From Gracilibacillus halotolerans (GTDB lineage Bacteria; Bacillota; Bacilli; Bacillales; Amphibacillaceae), in NCBI RefSeq assembly GCF_014206945.1, contig NZ_JACHON010000001.1, forward strand, positions 245,529 to 309,528: 64,000 nucleotides of DNA, read 5' to 3'. This document shows, piece by piece, positions 40,276 to 48,822 of this stretch (the first letter of the stretch is position 1; each line of letters opens with the position of its first letter). A program made the translations under genes and the position numbers. Under the pieces are notes generated by a model. The model was given only the letters and a program-made list of their open reading frames with translations, ran no database searches and was not told the DNA's origin.

Positions 40276-40292
40276 GGACAGGAACATTGTCC
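40276..40292. repeat. REP-like palindrome upstream of mcrB
   Basis: GGACA-GGAACAT-TGTCC. Short imperfect palindromes of this kind are often scattered in Bacillaceae genomes; whether this one recurs cannot be seen from one window. Confidence 0.35.
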
Positions 40293-40345
40293 CTGAACCT
40301 CTAAATAAATTGAAACTATTACATATATGACAGGAGTGTAAGGTA

Positions 40346-42652
40346 ATGTCGGGAGTCTTTTTTGGGAAATTCGATAAAGCAAAGCCAGATCAAATTGAAA
40401 AGAAGTTTTATGCAGCTGGACCTAAAGGGAATTCATGGTATGGTGGCATTGAGCTAGGAGACTATGTATTTCCTATTGTGAACACAAAGGTTATTGGATT
40501 GTGGCAGGTCAGCAGATATGGCGAAGTCCCTAATAACATAAATAAAGAAAGTAATGAAGTAGTCATTTTTGATGAAGTTCGTTCTTTTAAAGAGCCAGTC
40601 CCTTATTTGCAATTCATTAAATATCCTTACTTTGATCTTGATCTTAACTTATTAAACAAAATCGCAAAGCCAACGATCGGTTGTGGCTTTTTTGAAATAA
40701 CTATTAATGAAGATGCACCAGAGATCAGAGACTTTCGCTTTGAAAACGAACGAAATATATACATAGCCTATTCTGATCATGAACTCACTTTTTTAAAAGA
40801 CCATGATATTGTGGTTTCCATTGATAAAACCGCTGGACTGAAAATTACGAATATCAAAGTATACAAGGATGGTGCTTTTCATCAGTATCGTCCATTGAAG
40901 AGAATCTATGAAGAGAAAAATGCTCCAGCAGAACGATATACGTTGAAAGAATTACATACGTTTGCGAAAGAAGAATCAATGCGAAAGAAAAATTATTTAG
41001 AAAAAGTTATCTCAGGATTAGAGCAAGACGGTTACTTTGTTGTGAGTAATCCAGTAAGCTTCTACGATAGTGTTCTCGTCGGGCGGAAAAGAAATAATCG
41101 TACGAATCAACAAGATCCTGATGATCCGCAACAAGGCGATGATGAGATTGATGAAGAAAACATCATTGCTGAATTAGAAGACTACCAACTCTACGCAAAA
41201 CTATTGAATTTTAATCCCAATCTTATCTTGTATGGACCACCAGGCACGGGTAAAACTTATGCGACGCATCGAATTATCGAGGCCTTTGAGCAAAATCAAT
41301 TTGGAGCATTTAAATCATTTAATGAGATCGAGAAAGAAAAACGTGTGAAGTTTATTACGTTCCACCAATCCTATTCGTATGAAGAATTTATTGAAGGAAT
41401 ACGACCACAGGTGTTGGAGGAAGATACGGATCAACAAGTACTCCAATATAAAGTGGAGAGCGGCATACTGAAAAGAATCGTTGAAACAGCCTCAACACAA
41501 AGCCTCCGAAATAATAGTAATGTCGGTTTAATAAATGAAGGATCACGAATTTGGAAGGTTTCCTTAGGGCAAAGAGATGAGTCTCATATTTACGAACAAT
41601 GCAAACAAAATAACATTATTGCTGTAGGGTGGATTTATGGCAAGGACTTAAGCAAAGGTTTTGCAAAACAAGACTTTTTCGAAAAATTTAAAGCGGAGCG
41701 TGGGGACGATGCACCTAATCCAAGTAATGATGCGAATAGTCTAAATAACTTGGTCAATGAAATGAAAGAGGGCGACATTGTTCTTATTTATGATAGTCCG
41801 ACAACCATACGTGATGTTGGTGTTATTAAAAGTAAATACAAGTTTAACCCAAACATGAATTACCACCATACTCGGGATGTAGTTTGGCTTAAAGAATTTG
41901 AAGAACCCGTTTCCATTTACGAACAAAATGGTCAAGTAAACTTAACGATGAAAACAGTCTATGAGCTTAATCGCCTTGATATATCCGATGTGCAGGTGCT
42001 CGTGGAGTCTAACAATGAGGTAGAGCAGGAAGAGCCAAAAGACCGTCCTTATTATTTAGTTATTGACGAAATTAATCGCGGTAATATTTCTGAGATTTTT
42101 GGAGAATTGATTACTTTAATCGAAAAAGATAAGCGGGAAACACTGTCAATCACTCTACCATATTCCAATAAACCATTTAAGCTTCCTAGTAATTTATACC
42201 TTATTGGCACGATGAATACTGCTGATCGTTCGATTGCCATGCTAGATACTGCACTAAGAAGGCGCTTTAGTTTTGTGGAGCTTGAACCGGACAGTAATGT
42301 TTTTTCGAAAGCGCATCTGGATGTAGCGTTGAAAGTAGGCGCTGTTCACTTAGGCAAATTACTAGATGCAGTTAATGGAGATATTACTGAACTATTGGAC
42401 CGGGACCACCGAATTGGTCATTCTTATTTCATGGGTGTGATAACAGTGGATGATTTATTTTTTACGTGGTATTACAAGGTTTTACCTTTGATCAGTGAGT
42501 ATTTTTACAATGACTACGATACGATTAAGCAATTAGTAGGGACATCATTTTTTAATGACACAGGAAGTATCCACTTTTTAAATCATCGTAGATCAGGAGA
42601 TGAACCGTCAGAATTTGAACAAGCTCTCGTTAACATTTATGAAGGGTCCTAA
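40346..42652 (+). CDS. mcrB: McrB-like AAA+ GTPase of a McrBC restriction system, with an EVE-like insertion
   Basis: 768 residues. McrB binds modified DNA and, with McrC, drives GTP-dependent translocation and cutting. Seen: N-terminal PUA/EVE-like specificity region (about 1-190: WYGGIELGDYVFPIV, VIGLWQVSRYGE), a short helical/charged linker, then AAA+ with Walker A GPPGTGKT at 297-304, Walker B LVIDEIN at 571-577 and the McrB-specific MNTADRS at 623-629, followed by DTALRRRFSF. Between Walker A and B, residues about 401-555 form an extra domain (IWKVSLGQRDE, IAVGWIYGKDLS, MKEGDIVLIYDSPTTIRDVGVI) resembling EVE. AGGAGTG precedes ATG 40346. Confidence 0.9.
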   Translation: MSGVFFGKFDKAKPDQIEKKFYAAGPKGNSWYGGIELGDYVFPIVNTKVIGLWQVSRYGEVPNNINKESNEVVIFDEVRSFKEPVPYLQFIKYPYFDLDLNLLNKIAKPTIGCGFFEITINEDAPEIRDFRFENERNIYIAYSDHELTFLKDHDIVVSIDKTAGLKITNIKVYKDGAFHQYRPLKRIYEEKNAPAERYTLKELHTFAKEESMRKKNYLEKVISGLEQDGYFVVSNPVSFYDSVLVGRKRNNRTNQQDPDDPQQGDDEIDEENIIAELEDYQLYAKLLNFNPNLILYGPPGTGKTYATHRIIEAFEQNQFGAFKSFNEIEKEKRVKFITFHQSYSYEEFIEGIRPQVLEEDTDQQVLQYKVESGILKRIVETASTQSLRNNSNVGLINEGSRIWKVSLGQRDESHIYEQCKQNNIIAVGWIYGKDLSKGFAKQDFFEKFKAERGDDAPNPSNDANSLNNLVNEMKEGDIVLIYDSPTTIRDVGVIKSKYKFNPNMNYHHTRDVVWLKEFEEPVSIYEQNGQVNLTMKTVYELNRLDISDVQVLVESNNEVEQEEPKDRPYYLVIDEINRGNISEIFGELITLIEKDKRETLSITLPYSNKPFKLPSNLYLIGTMNTADRSIAMLDTALRRRFSFVELEPDSNVFSKAHLDVALKVGAVHLGKLLDAVNGDITELLDRDHRIGHSYFMGVITVDDLFFTWYYKVLPLISEYFYNDYDTIKQLVGTSFFNDTGSIHFLNHRRSGDEPSEFEQALVNIYEGS

Positions 42653-42658
42653 AATCGT

Positions 42659-43939
42659 ATGTATAGCAAGCGAATGATTACTATTTTTGAAGACAGATAT
42701 TCCAATGTGGAGCTATCGGGAAGTGAAGTGGAAGAATTACTGTCATTAGAACCGCTGTGGGGCAAACAAAACTTGCTGTTTAGAGCAGATAATAAACTAC
42801 TCATGAAGCACTATGTTGGCTTTGTAGCAACAAAAAACCTTCAGATTCAGACACTACCAAAAGTATATCAATATACGAGTATAATGGATGAAAAGCAGGA
42901 ACAGAAAGAATCAATTGCATTACTATTTCGCATGTTATTTTACTCTGGGTTTATAAATGTAAAAGAAATACCTGATGCTCAGACAGTAGCAAACTTCGAT
43001 AGTGACATCTTGGAAATATTTATTTCAATCTTTATCAAGAGGTTTCTTGCTTTATATAACTGCAATGTTCATCGGAATTATGAAAGTATAATAGAGAAAT
43101 CTGGGCTAATAAAAGGGAAAATTTTATTCAACGAAAGTATTAAAGCAAGTCATGGCTTACTTCATACCCATGTAGTCGAATACAATCACTTTACGAAAAA
43201 TACAATCATAAATCAAATTATTAAAACAGTTATTACCCACTTATTAAAGGTAACAAAGCGGAAAGAAAATAAGTTTTTGTTGAAGAAGGGGCTTATTTAC
43301 TTAGAAGATGTTCAGATGATTTGGTTGTCGGAGCATACTTTCAAAAAGGTGCGGTTCAATCGATTAAATGAGTCTTATAAACCAATTGTAGAATTAGCAA
43401 AGGCTTTTGTGTTGAAACGACAGCCTGGAATGATGAAGGGAGATCCGACTACATTAACTTTCCTTGTGCCAGTCCATAAATTGTTTGAGCATACCGTTTT
43501 TACTGCCTTCAAGGGTCATTTTGATCGTTTAGAAGGATGGAGCGTAAGAAAAGAGGCCCCACAAAAAGACCTTGTTCCTAATGTCGGCTATCGCTTGAAA
43601 CCAGATATAACAGTTTCAAATAATGGTCAAATTAAGGTCATTGTAGATGCAAAATATAAGAACCCTTTTCAAGGCAGTGAAGTAACGGTTCGAGAAGCGG
43701 ACTTATATCAAATGGTCACATATGCGGCTAGGTATAATTGTAGCCAAGTGTATCTAATCTATCCGAAGTTCAAAGGCCATCATACAATGAAAAATCCAAT
43801 TGCCGAATATCAGATACCAGTGATGGGAGATTGTGAAGTCAAAATTACAGTCGTTCAAATGTATATCCATGAAGAAGGACTTGGAGCAGACGAGCTCGGG
43901 AGAATAGTGAGAGAGGGTGGGGCATGGGGACAGGAATGA
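42659..43939 (+). CDS. mcrC: McrC-like endonuclease subunit
   Basis: 426 residues, a usual McrC size. N-terminal McrB-binding region (beta-rich, 1-200) and C-terminal PD-(D/E)xK nuclease: KPDITVSNNGQIKVIVDAKYK holds the Asp and the D-A-K pair. Begins 6 bases after mcrB, so the two form an operon. The RBS (GAAGGG) is modest. No gene follows in the same unit; the right-hand direct repeat with its terminator-like hairpin lies 150 bases downstream. Confidence 0.92.
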   Translation: MYSKRMITIFEDRYSNVELSGSEVEELLSLEPLWGKQNLLFRADNKLLMKHYVGFVATKNLQIQTLPKVYQYTSIMDEKQEQKESIALLFRMLFYSGFINVKEIPDAQTVANFDSDILEIFISIFIKRFLALYNCNVHRNYESIIEKSGLIKGKILFNESIKASHGLLHTHVVEYNHFTKNTIINQIIKTVITHLLKVTKRKENKFLLKKGLIYLEDVQMIWLSEHTFKKVRFNRLNESYKPIVELAKAFVLKRQPGMMKGDPTTLTFLVPVHKLFEHTVFTAFKGHFDRLEGWSVRKEAPQKDLVPNVGYRLKPDITVSNNGQIKVIVDAKYKNPFQGSEVTVREADLYQMVTYAARYNCSQVYLIYPKFKGHHTMKNPIAEYQIPVMGDCEVKITVVQMYIHEEGLGADELGRIVREGGAWGQE

Positions 43940-44008
43940 TTTTCCAGGATCTCTTCCTCTTAAGCTAAGCGAACTAGCGAGTGGTTAATATGATATTGCC
44001 TCAGGTTC

Positions 44009-44062
44009 AAAGCGTCAGGCACTTCAAATTTACATTTTTCCACAGGTGGTGCCTGTCACTTT
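44009..44062. repeat. REP-like inverted repeat downstream of mcrC
   Basis: AAAGCGTCAGGCAC (44009-44022) and GTGCCTGTCACTTT (44049-44062) are inverted copies with two mismatches. It resembles the small GTGCCTG-type palindromes dispersed in Bacillaceae and could be a REP or IS end. Confidence 0.5.
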
Positions 44063-44092
44063 TATTAAGGTAACAACGATTTAAATTAAGAA

Positions 44093-44208
44093 ACGATATA
44101 ACACTCGCAAATGTTGATACATCAATGTTTGTAGGTGTTTTTTGTTTTGCGGGAAAAAGGCTTAAAAAGGTTAGATTTGAAATAATTTTACACATTTATT
44201 ACACATGG
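44093..44208 (+). repeat. Direct repeat flanking mcrBC, right copy
   Basis: About 116 bases, near-identical to 39960-40073, including the hairpin, the GTTTTGCGGGAAAAAGGCT block and the TTTTACACATTTATTACACA tail. Immediately followed by a truncated transposase. Confidence 0.85.
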
Positions 44209-44221
44209 ATATTAGTATTAT

Positions 44222-44694
44222 ATACTTTGTAAGATTGTTTTCGTACGTAATAGAAATAAGAAAAGTGATTGGCTTGTCATTCTGAGTACGGATTGCACCC
44301 TGAGTGATCAAGAAATCATTCGTATCTATGGTATGCGCGGGGACATTGAAGTCTTTTTCAAAACAACGAAGTCCCTTTTAAAGCTAGAAAAAGAGTTTCA
44401 GAGCCGTTCGTATGATGCACTTATCAGTCATACAACTATTGTATTTACAAGATATATCGTTCTTTCATGGCAAAATTGGTGCAGTACCGATGACCGGACT
44501 TTAGGTGGTATGTTTTTTGAGTTGTGCGATGAAATAAATGAACTTGATTGGGCTGTGGCACTACAGCAATTGATCGAGCTTCTTAAAGATACCCTAAAAC
44601 AACCAACAAAAAATTCAAAAAAATAATAAATAATCAACTACAACAATGGATTGCGGGTTTGCCTAACTATATCAAGGTATCATGCCAGTTTTAG
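44222..44694 (+). pseudogene. IS4-family transposase remnant (C-terminal part, frameshifted)
   Basis: From 44222 the frame reads ILCKIVFVRNRNKKSDWLVILSTDCTLSDQEIIRIYGMRGDIEVFF..., the last third of an IS4-type DDE transposase with its catalytic Glu in DIEVFFK. The N-terminal two thirds are missing; the left break lies just after the repeat. A stop at 44624-44626 in an A-rich tract marks a frameshift: the true C-terminus (QLQQWIAGLPNYIK...) continues in another frame to TAG 44692-44694. GMRGDIE shows Gly where Trp is usual. Non-functional. Confidence 0.75.
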
Positions 44695-45562
44695 ACTGCG
44701 AAAGTTGAGTCAGTTAATAAAACCACCATCAAAAAAATTCCTTTATCTTCACACTTTATTAGCAGAAACTTATGTTCATGTTAATACTTTTAACAGCACA
44801 ATTAAAGATGATATTAAATGGAGAGATAATAGATATGCTGCTGTAGTATGGCAGGTTCAAGAGGGTAAGAAATCGAAATATAGGCCAGACGCAGAGTTGT
44901 TTATTAACGATAAAATTGTTTCCATAGAAGCAGATCGTGCAACTGAAAGTAGTAGTATGCTGAAAGAAAAATTTAGAGGCTATTTTAGTTATTTTGATCA
45001 TCTTAAACAGAAAGAACAGCAGGATAGAATTCCTAAAACTATTCTTTTTGTCTTAGAGTCTTCATGGAATAAGAGAAGAACACAAACTATTATAGATAGT
45101 TGGCTTGAAACAATGGGTGATTATGTTCGTTCTATAGATTTGTACGTTACTTCAATTAGTGATTTAACTTCGTTTATTAAAGACTATTATTATAGTGAGG
45201 AACTTACTGGAAAGTTTGCTGTGCAAATAGACTCCGATAACTCTGTTTATAACATGAAAGACTCAAGTGATTTCCCATACAAGGATACATTTATGGGAGT
45301 AGAAGGAGCTGTGGCATTTTGGGCTGCTAATCGTCCTGCTGATGAAGGTAGGGTTCGGTATGATAGGATATTACATTGGTTAAAATTTGATACACATAAA
45401 AATTTAGTCGTAAAACACTTTGTTCCAATTTTATGGACAACCACTGAGATACCGAATGTAGAGGATTTACCACACTGTGCTGTATATGAGACTGATACTG
45501 AATTGTCTTTTGGCATATGGCATTTTTTCACTATGGTGTGGAATTCCCTGAGGCAAACTTAG
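44651..45562 (+). pseudogene. 5'-truncated gene resembling replication-relaxation (Replic_Relax) proteins
   Basis: The open frame spans 303 codons, but its first 18 or so lie in the transposase remnant, so the native start is gone; the original gene begins after about 44710. The visible part, LHTLLAETYVHV ... RPDAELFINDKIVSIEADRATESSSMLKEKFRGYF, has the His, PDA and E-x-D-R-x-TES pattern I associate with Replic_Relax proteins of conjugative elements and plasmids; the N-terminal winged helix is missing. No RBS is visible. It may be a dead remnant of a mobile element. The family call is moderate. Confidence 0.5.
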
Positions 45563-45632
45563 GACCATTTGGGAAGTGGGAAAAACTTAATATTACAGAA
45601 AATATTAAAGAAACTTAGAAGAGGCAATAGTG

Positions 45633-45665
45633 AAGCTTTAGTATGTAATGTACTATAGCTTTTTT
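45633..45665 (+). terminator. Terminator upstream of the AddAB-like operon
   Basis: AAGCTTTAGTA / TACTATAGCTT stem with TGTAATG loop and TTTTTT tail. Confidence 0.75.
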
Positions 45666-45825
45666 GCGTTCGAAATAATAGATTGGAAAAATAAGTTACT
45701 ATTTAATGCATAATTCAATGAAATTAAGTCGATATAGATAGTATAATAGACCTGAGTGATATAACCCAAATATAAAAGAGAGTCTAATATGTTCATTCTG
45801 AAGAAAATTGCAAGGAGGCGGTATT

Positions 45826-48822
45826 ATGAACGCGTTAATAGATAAACTTCACAACATTTGTAAAGAATATCCGTTAAAAGAAAAAATACTAATAGTCGAT
45901 ACTCATTCAATTGGCCAAGAGATTAAACAGGCATATGTAAATGAGTATGGTCATGTGATTCAGTTAAAAACGAATACAGTGCACAATTTAGCTGTAGATG
46001 TCATGAACCAAAAATCTAATCATGTATTACCACTCATAGAACAGTCCATTGGGACGCAATTTATTTATCATATACTTAAAGATTTGAATGAAAATAAAGA
46101 ACTTTCTTATTTTCTAGACTTAGAAGTGACTCCATCTTTTAGTAGTAGTATTCATCAAAGTATCTCTCAATTGCGACTTGCTGGTTATACAAAAGACACC
46201 CTAAAGAAAGAAGCATTTATTTCTTCAGAAAAAGCAGATGACTTCCAACGAATCATGAATCGCTATGAAGAGGCTCTGAGACAGTATCAATTCATGGATA
46301 AAGCTCATTTGTTTCGTGAAGCAAGTAACCTAGCTCGACCGCAAAACAATGCTGTATTTATTATGCAATCCAACCTTACGTTAACCCAATTATCACATGA
46401 TTTCCTGCAGCAATTTTTATCAAAAAATGTATTCAAGCTCCCGTTACCGGCTGTTTACGGTGTTTCTATTCCAGAACACGAGGAAAAGGATTTACGTTCG
46501 ATCGAATGGAGTGCGCCAACCGCATTTAGTTATTTATATCATGTAGAGGAGCTTCCTAAAAAGCCTAACATTACATTATTTACAGCAAAAACAGAAGAAG
46601 TAGAGATAAAGCAAGTGTTGCAACAAATCAAGCAATCGGAGGCTGCGCTGGATGATACCGTCATTTTTTATCCGAAAGCGGAACCGTATATAACGACTAT
46701 TTATCAGCTATCGGAAAAATATCAAATTCCAGTTACTTTTGAAGACGGTCTGTCGATTCTTTATAGTCAGCCAGGTAGATTAGTTGCAGGATTAATCAAA
46801 TGGTTGAAGGAAGACTACAATGTTCGAACCTTTATTGAAATGATGAATGAAGGGTTAATAGAACTGCCAGAAGAAGCACCTTCCAAAAGTAAAATCTCCA
46901 AGTATCTTCGCGATGCTAAGGTTGGATGGAGCCAATCTCGATATAGTCGCCAGTTGGAACAATTGAAGATTCAAATGCAACAAAAACAAATAAAAGCTGA
47001 AAACGAAGAACTACAGGAATATTATCAAAAACAGGTTAATGATATAACTTGGCTTAAAACGTGGTTTCAAAGATTATTTAGAAGTCTACCAATAGTAGGT
47101 TCAGAGTTAAACTATCAAGACATTTTACAAGGTATATCTACTATGGTCAAAAAGCACGCCAAAACTACTTCCATCCTAGATGAGCTTGCTAAGGCAGAGC
47201 TCATCGAAGAAATGGAAGCCATCTTCCCATATGCCAATGAAACGTTACGTCCGTTTGAAGCGTTTCAAAAGGTAAGAGAACTCCTCTTCATGCTACGGGT
47301 TCATAAGTCAGGACCAAAACCAGGTTATTTACATGTTGGTTCCTATTATAATGGAATCTATCATAATCGTAAAAATGTTTTTATTGTTGGACTCGACAAT
47401 CATGCATTTCCAGGCGAATCAAACGAAGATCCACTTATATTAGATAAAGAAAGAAAACAGCTTAATGGATTTATGCCAATACTTCAGGAGAATAGCACTA
47501 ACAATTTATTTGCGATGCTACAGTTGTTAGCGCAAACGCAAGGAAACGTTTTTTTTAGTTATTGTACTTTTTCTATTAACGATAATCGAACTGTCAATCC
47601 TGCACATATCTTTCTGCAAGGATATCGAATGATAACGGAAAATCCTAACGCTGATTTTGAAGAATTAGCAAAGCTAGAGTCTCCGCTGACATCACCGGCT
47701 ACGTTTGAGGCGAAAGATTACTGGAATCAGTTGTTAGAAAAAGATGCAAATATTCGCTTAGAACAGGAACTATTAAATTCCTATCAAAACTTAGTGTTCG
47801 GTGAAGAGGCTGAAGAAGCAAGAACAGAAGGTGAATTTACACATTTTGATGGAAAGGTCAATATTGACAGAGATCTCTTTGATCCTCGACAAAATGAAAA
47901 GCTAGTACTTTCTTCTGGGAGATTAGAAAGATTGGCAACATGTCCATATTCGTATTTTCTAGAAAACATCTTGAAATTAAAACCAATTGAAGAAACAGAG
48001 TTTGACCCTTATTCATGGTTAGATGCACCTACAAGAGGTAGTTTGCTTCATAGCATTTTTGAATCTTATTATAAAACATTGGATGGCGAAAAGCCTACTT
48101 ATAAGAAACACCTGGAAACTATCTTGACTATTGCAAAGAAAAAAATAGATGAACAAAAAGCGATTCAACCACCTCCTAGTGAGCGGGTGTTGGAAAGAGA
48201 AATGAACGATATCTATCAATGCTGTCGAATTTTCTTAAAGGAAGAGGAGAGTTATTCAGAAGGCTATCAAGCAAAATACTTTGAACATGCTTTTGGATTG
48301 AATGGAGCTGAACCAGCAACAATTACTTTGCCAGCAGGAGAAACAATCCAAGTAAGGGGAATCGTTGATCGAGTGGATCAGTCCAACGATGGACATTTTC
48401 ACATTATTGATTATAAAACAGGTAGTACTTATAACTACCATGATAAGAATCAATTCCGTGGAGGAAGACAGCTGCAGCATTTTATCTATGCATTAGCCAT
48501 TGAAGAGCATTTAAAACTAGAGGCGGGAACAGTGAAAGAAAGTTCCTACTACTTTCCAAGTGTGAAAGGATTAGGAGAAAGATATGTTCGAAATCAGGAT
48601 AATGTGCTAAGGACTAATGGACTTGATATTTTAGAGAAATTGATTGATGTCATTAAGCATGGACATTTTTCCATGACAGATAATGCGGATGACTGTACGT
48701 TTTGTGATTTCAAAGCAGTTTGTCGTCGAGAACTTTATCCACAAGAGACCTTGAAACAAAAACAAATGGATAGTCTTGCAGAAGGAGTACAAAAATTTAA
48801 GGGGGTAAGGGCCTATGAGTAA
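45826..48822 (+). CDS. AddB-like nuclease subunit (PD-(D/E)xK, Fe-S)
   Basis: 998 residues, shorter than housekeeping AddB (about 1160). The N-terminal two thirds follow the helicase-like AddB architecture but no Walker A motif is present at the start (KILIVDTHSIGQEIKQ). The C-terminal domain is a PD-(D/E)xK nuclease: HIIDYKTGS with Asp862 and Lys864, His in RGSLLHSIFESY, and an AddB-type iron-sulphur staple with Cys706 (LATCPYSYFLE) and Cys957, Cys960, Cys966 (CTFCDFKAVC). ATG 45826 follows AAGGAGG at 45811-45817; its stop overlaps the next start by 8 bases. Probably a second, defence-associated AddAB-type complex. Confidence 0.82.
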   Translation: MNALIDKLHNICKEYPLKEKILIVDTHSIGQEIKQAYVNEYGHVIQLKTNTVHNLAVDVMNQKSNHVLPLIEQSIGTQFIYHILKDLNENKELSYFLDLEVTPSFSSSIHQSISQLRLAGYTKDTLKKEAFISSEKADDFQRIMNRYEEALRQYQFMDKAHLFREASNLARPQNNAVFIMQSNLTLTQLSHDFLQQFLSKNVFKLPLPAVYGVSIPEHEEKDLRSIEWSAPTAFSYLYHVEELPKKPNITLFTAKTEEVEIKQVLQQIKQSEAALDDTVIFYPKAEPYITTIYQLSEKYQIPVTFEDGLSILYSQPGRLVAGLIKWLKEDYNVRTFIEMMNEGLIELPEEAPSKSKISKYLRDAKVGWSQSRYSRQLEQLKIQMQQKQIKAENEELQEYYQKQVNDITWLKTWFQRLFRSLPIVGSELNYQDILQGISTMVKKHAKTTSILDELAKAELIEEMEAIFPYANETLRPFEAFQKVRELLFMLRVHKSGPKPGYLHVGSYYNGIYHNRKNVFIVGLDNHAFPGESNEDPLILDKERKQLNGFMPILQENSTNNLFAMLQLLAQTQGNVFFSYCTFSINDNRTVNPAHIFLQGYRMITENPNADFEELAKLESPLTSPATFEAKDYWNQLLEKDANIRLEQELLNSYQNLVFGEEAEEARTEGEFTHFDGKVNIDRDLFDPRQNEKLVLSSGRLERLATCPYSYFLENILKLKPIEETEFDPYSWLDAPTRGSLLHSIFESYYKTLDGEKPTYKKHLETILTIAKKKIDEQKAIQPPPSERVLEREMNDIYQCCRIFLKEEESYSEGYQAKYFEHAFGLNGAEPATITLPAGETIQVRGIVDRVDQSNDGHFHIIDYKTGSTYNYHDKNQFRGGRQLQHFIYALAIEEHLKLEAGTVKESSYYFPSVKGLGERYVRNQDNVLRTNGLDILEKLIDVIKHGHFSMTDNADDCTFCDFKAVCRRELYPQETLKQKQMDSLAEGVQKFKGVRAYE

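Larger units (their letters stand above)
39823..40345. other. glnA-mcrB intergenic region
   Basis: More than 500 bases with no supportable gene. It contains the left copy of a 115-base repeat (39960-40073), a TATAAT at 40187-40192 with a poor -35, a GAGGGAG, and a REP-like palindrome at 40276-40292. A frame open from 40208 to TGA 40328-40330 has only a CTG candidate start and is not called. Confidence 0.5.

Noticed and set aside
40208-40330. Open frame of about 40 codons between the left repeat and mcrB, with a CTG after GAGGGAG
   Set aside because: No ATG, GTG or TTG start; the nearby TATAAT would start transcription almost on the RBS; part of the frame is a palindrome. No family recognised.
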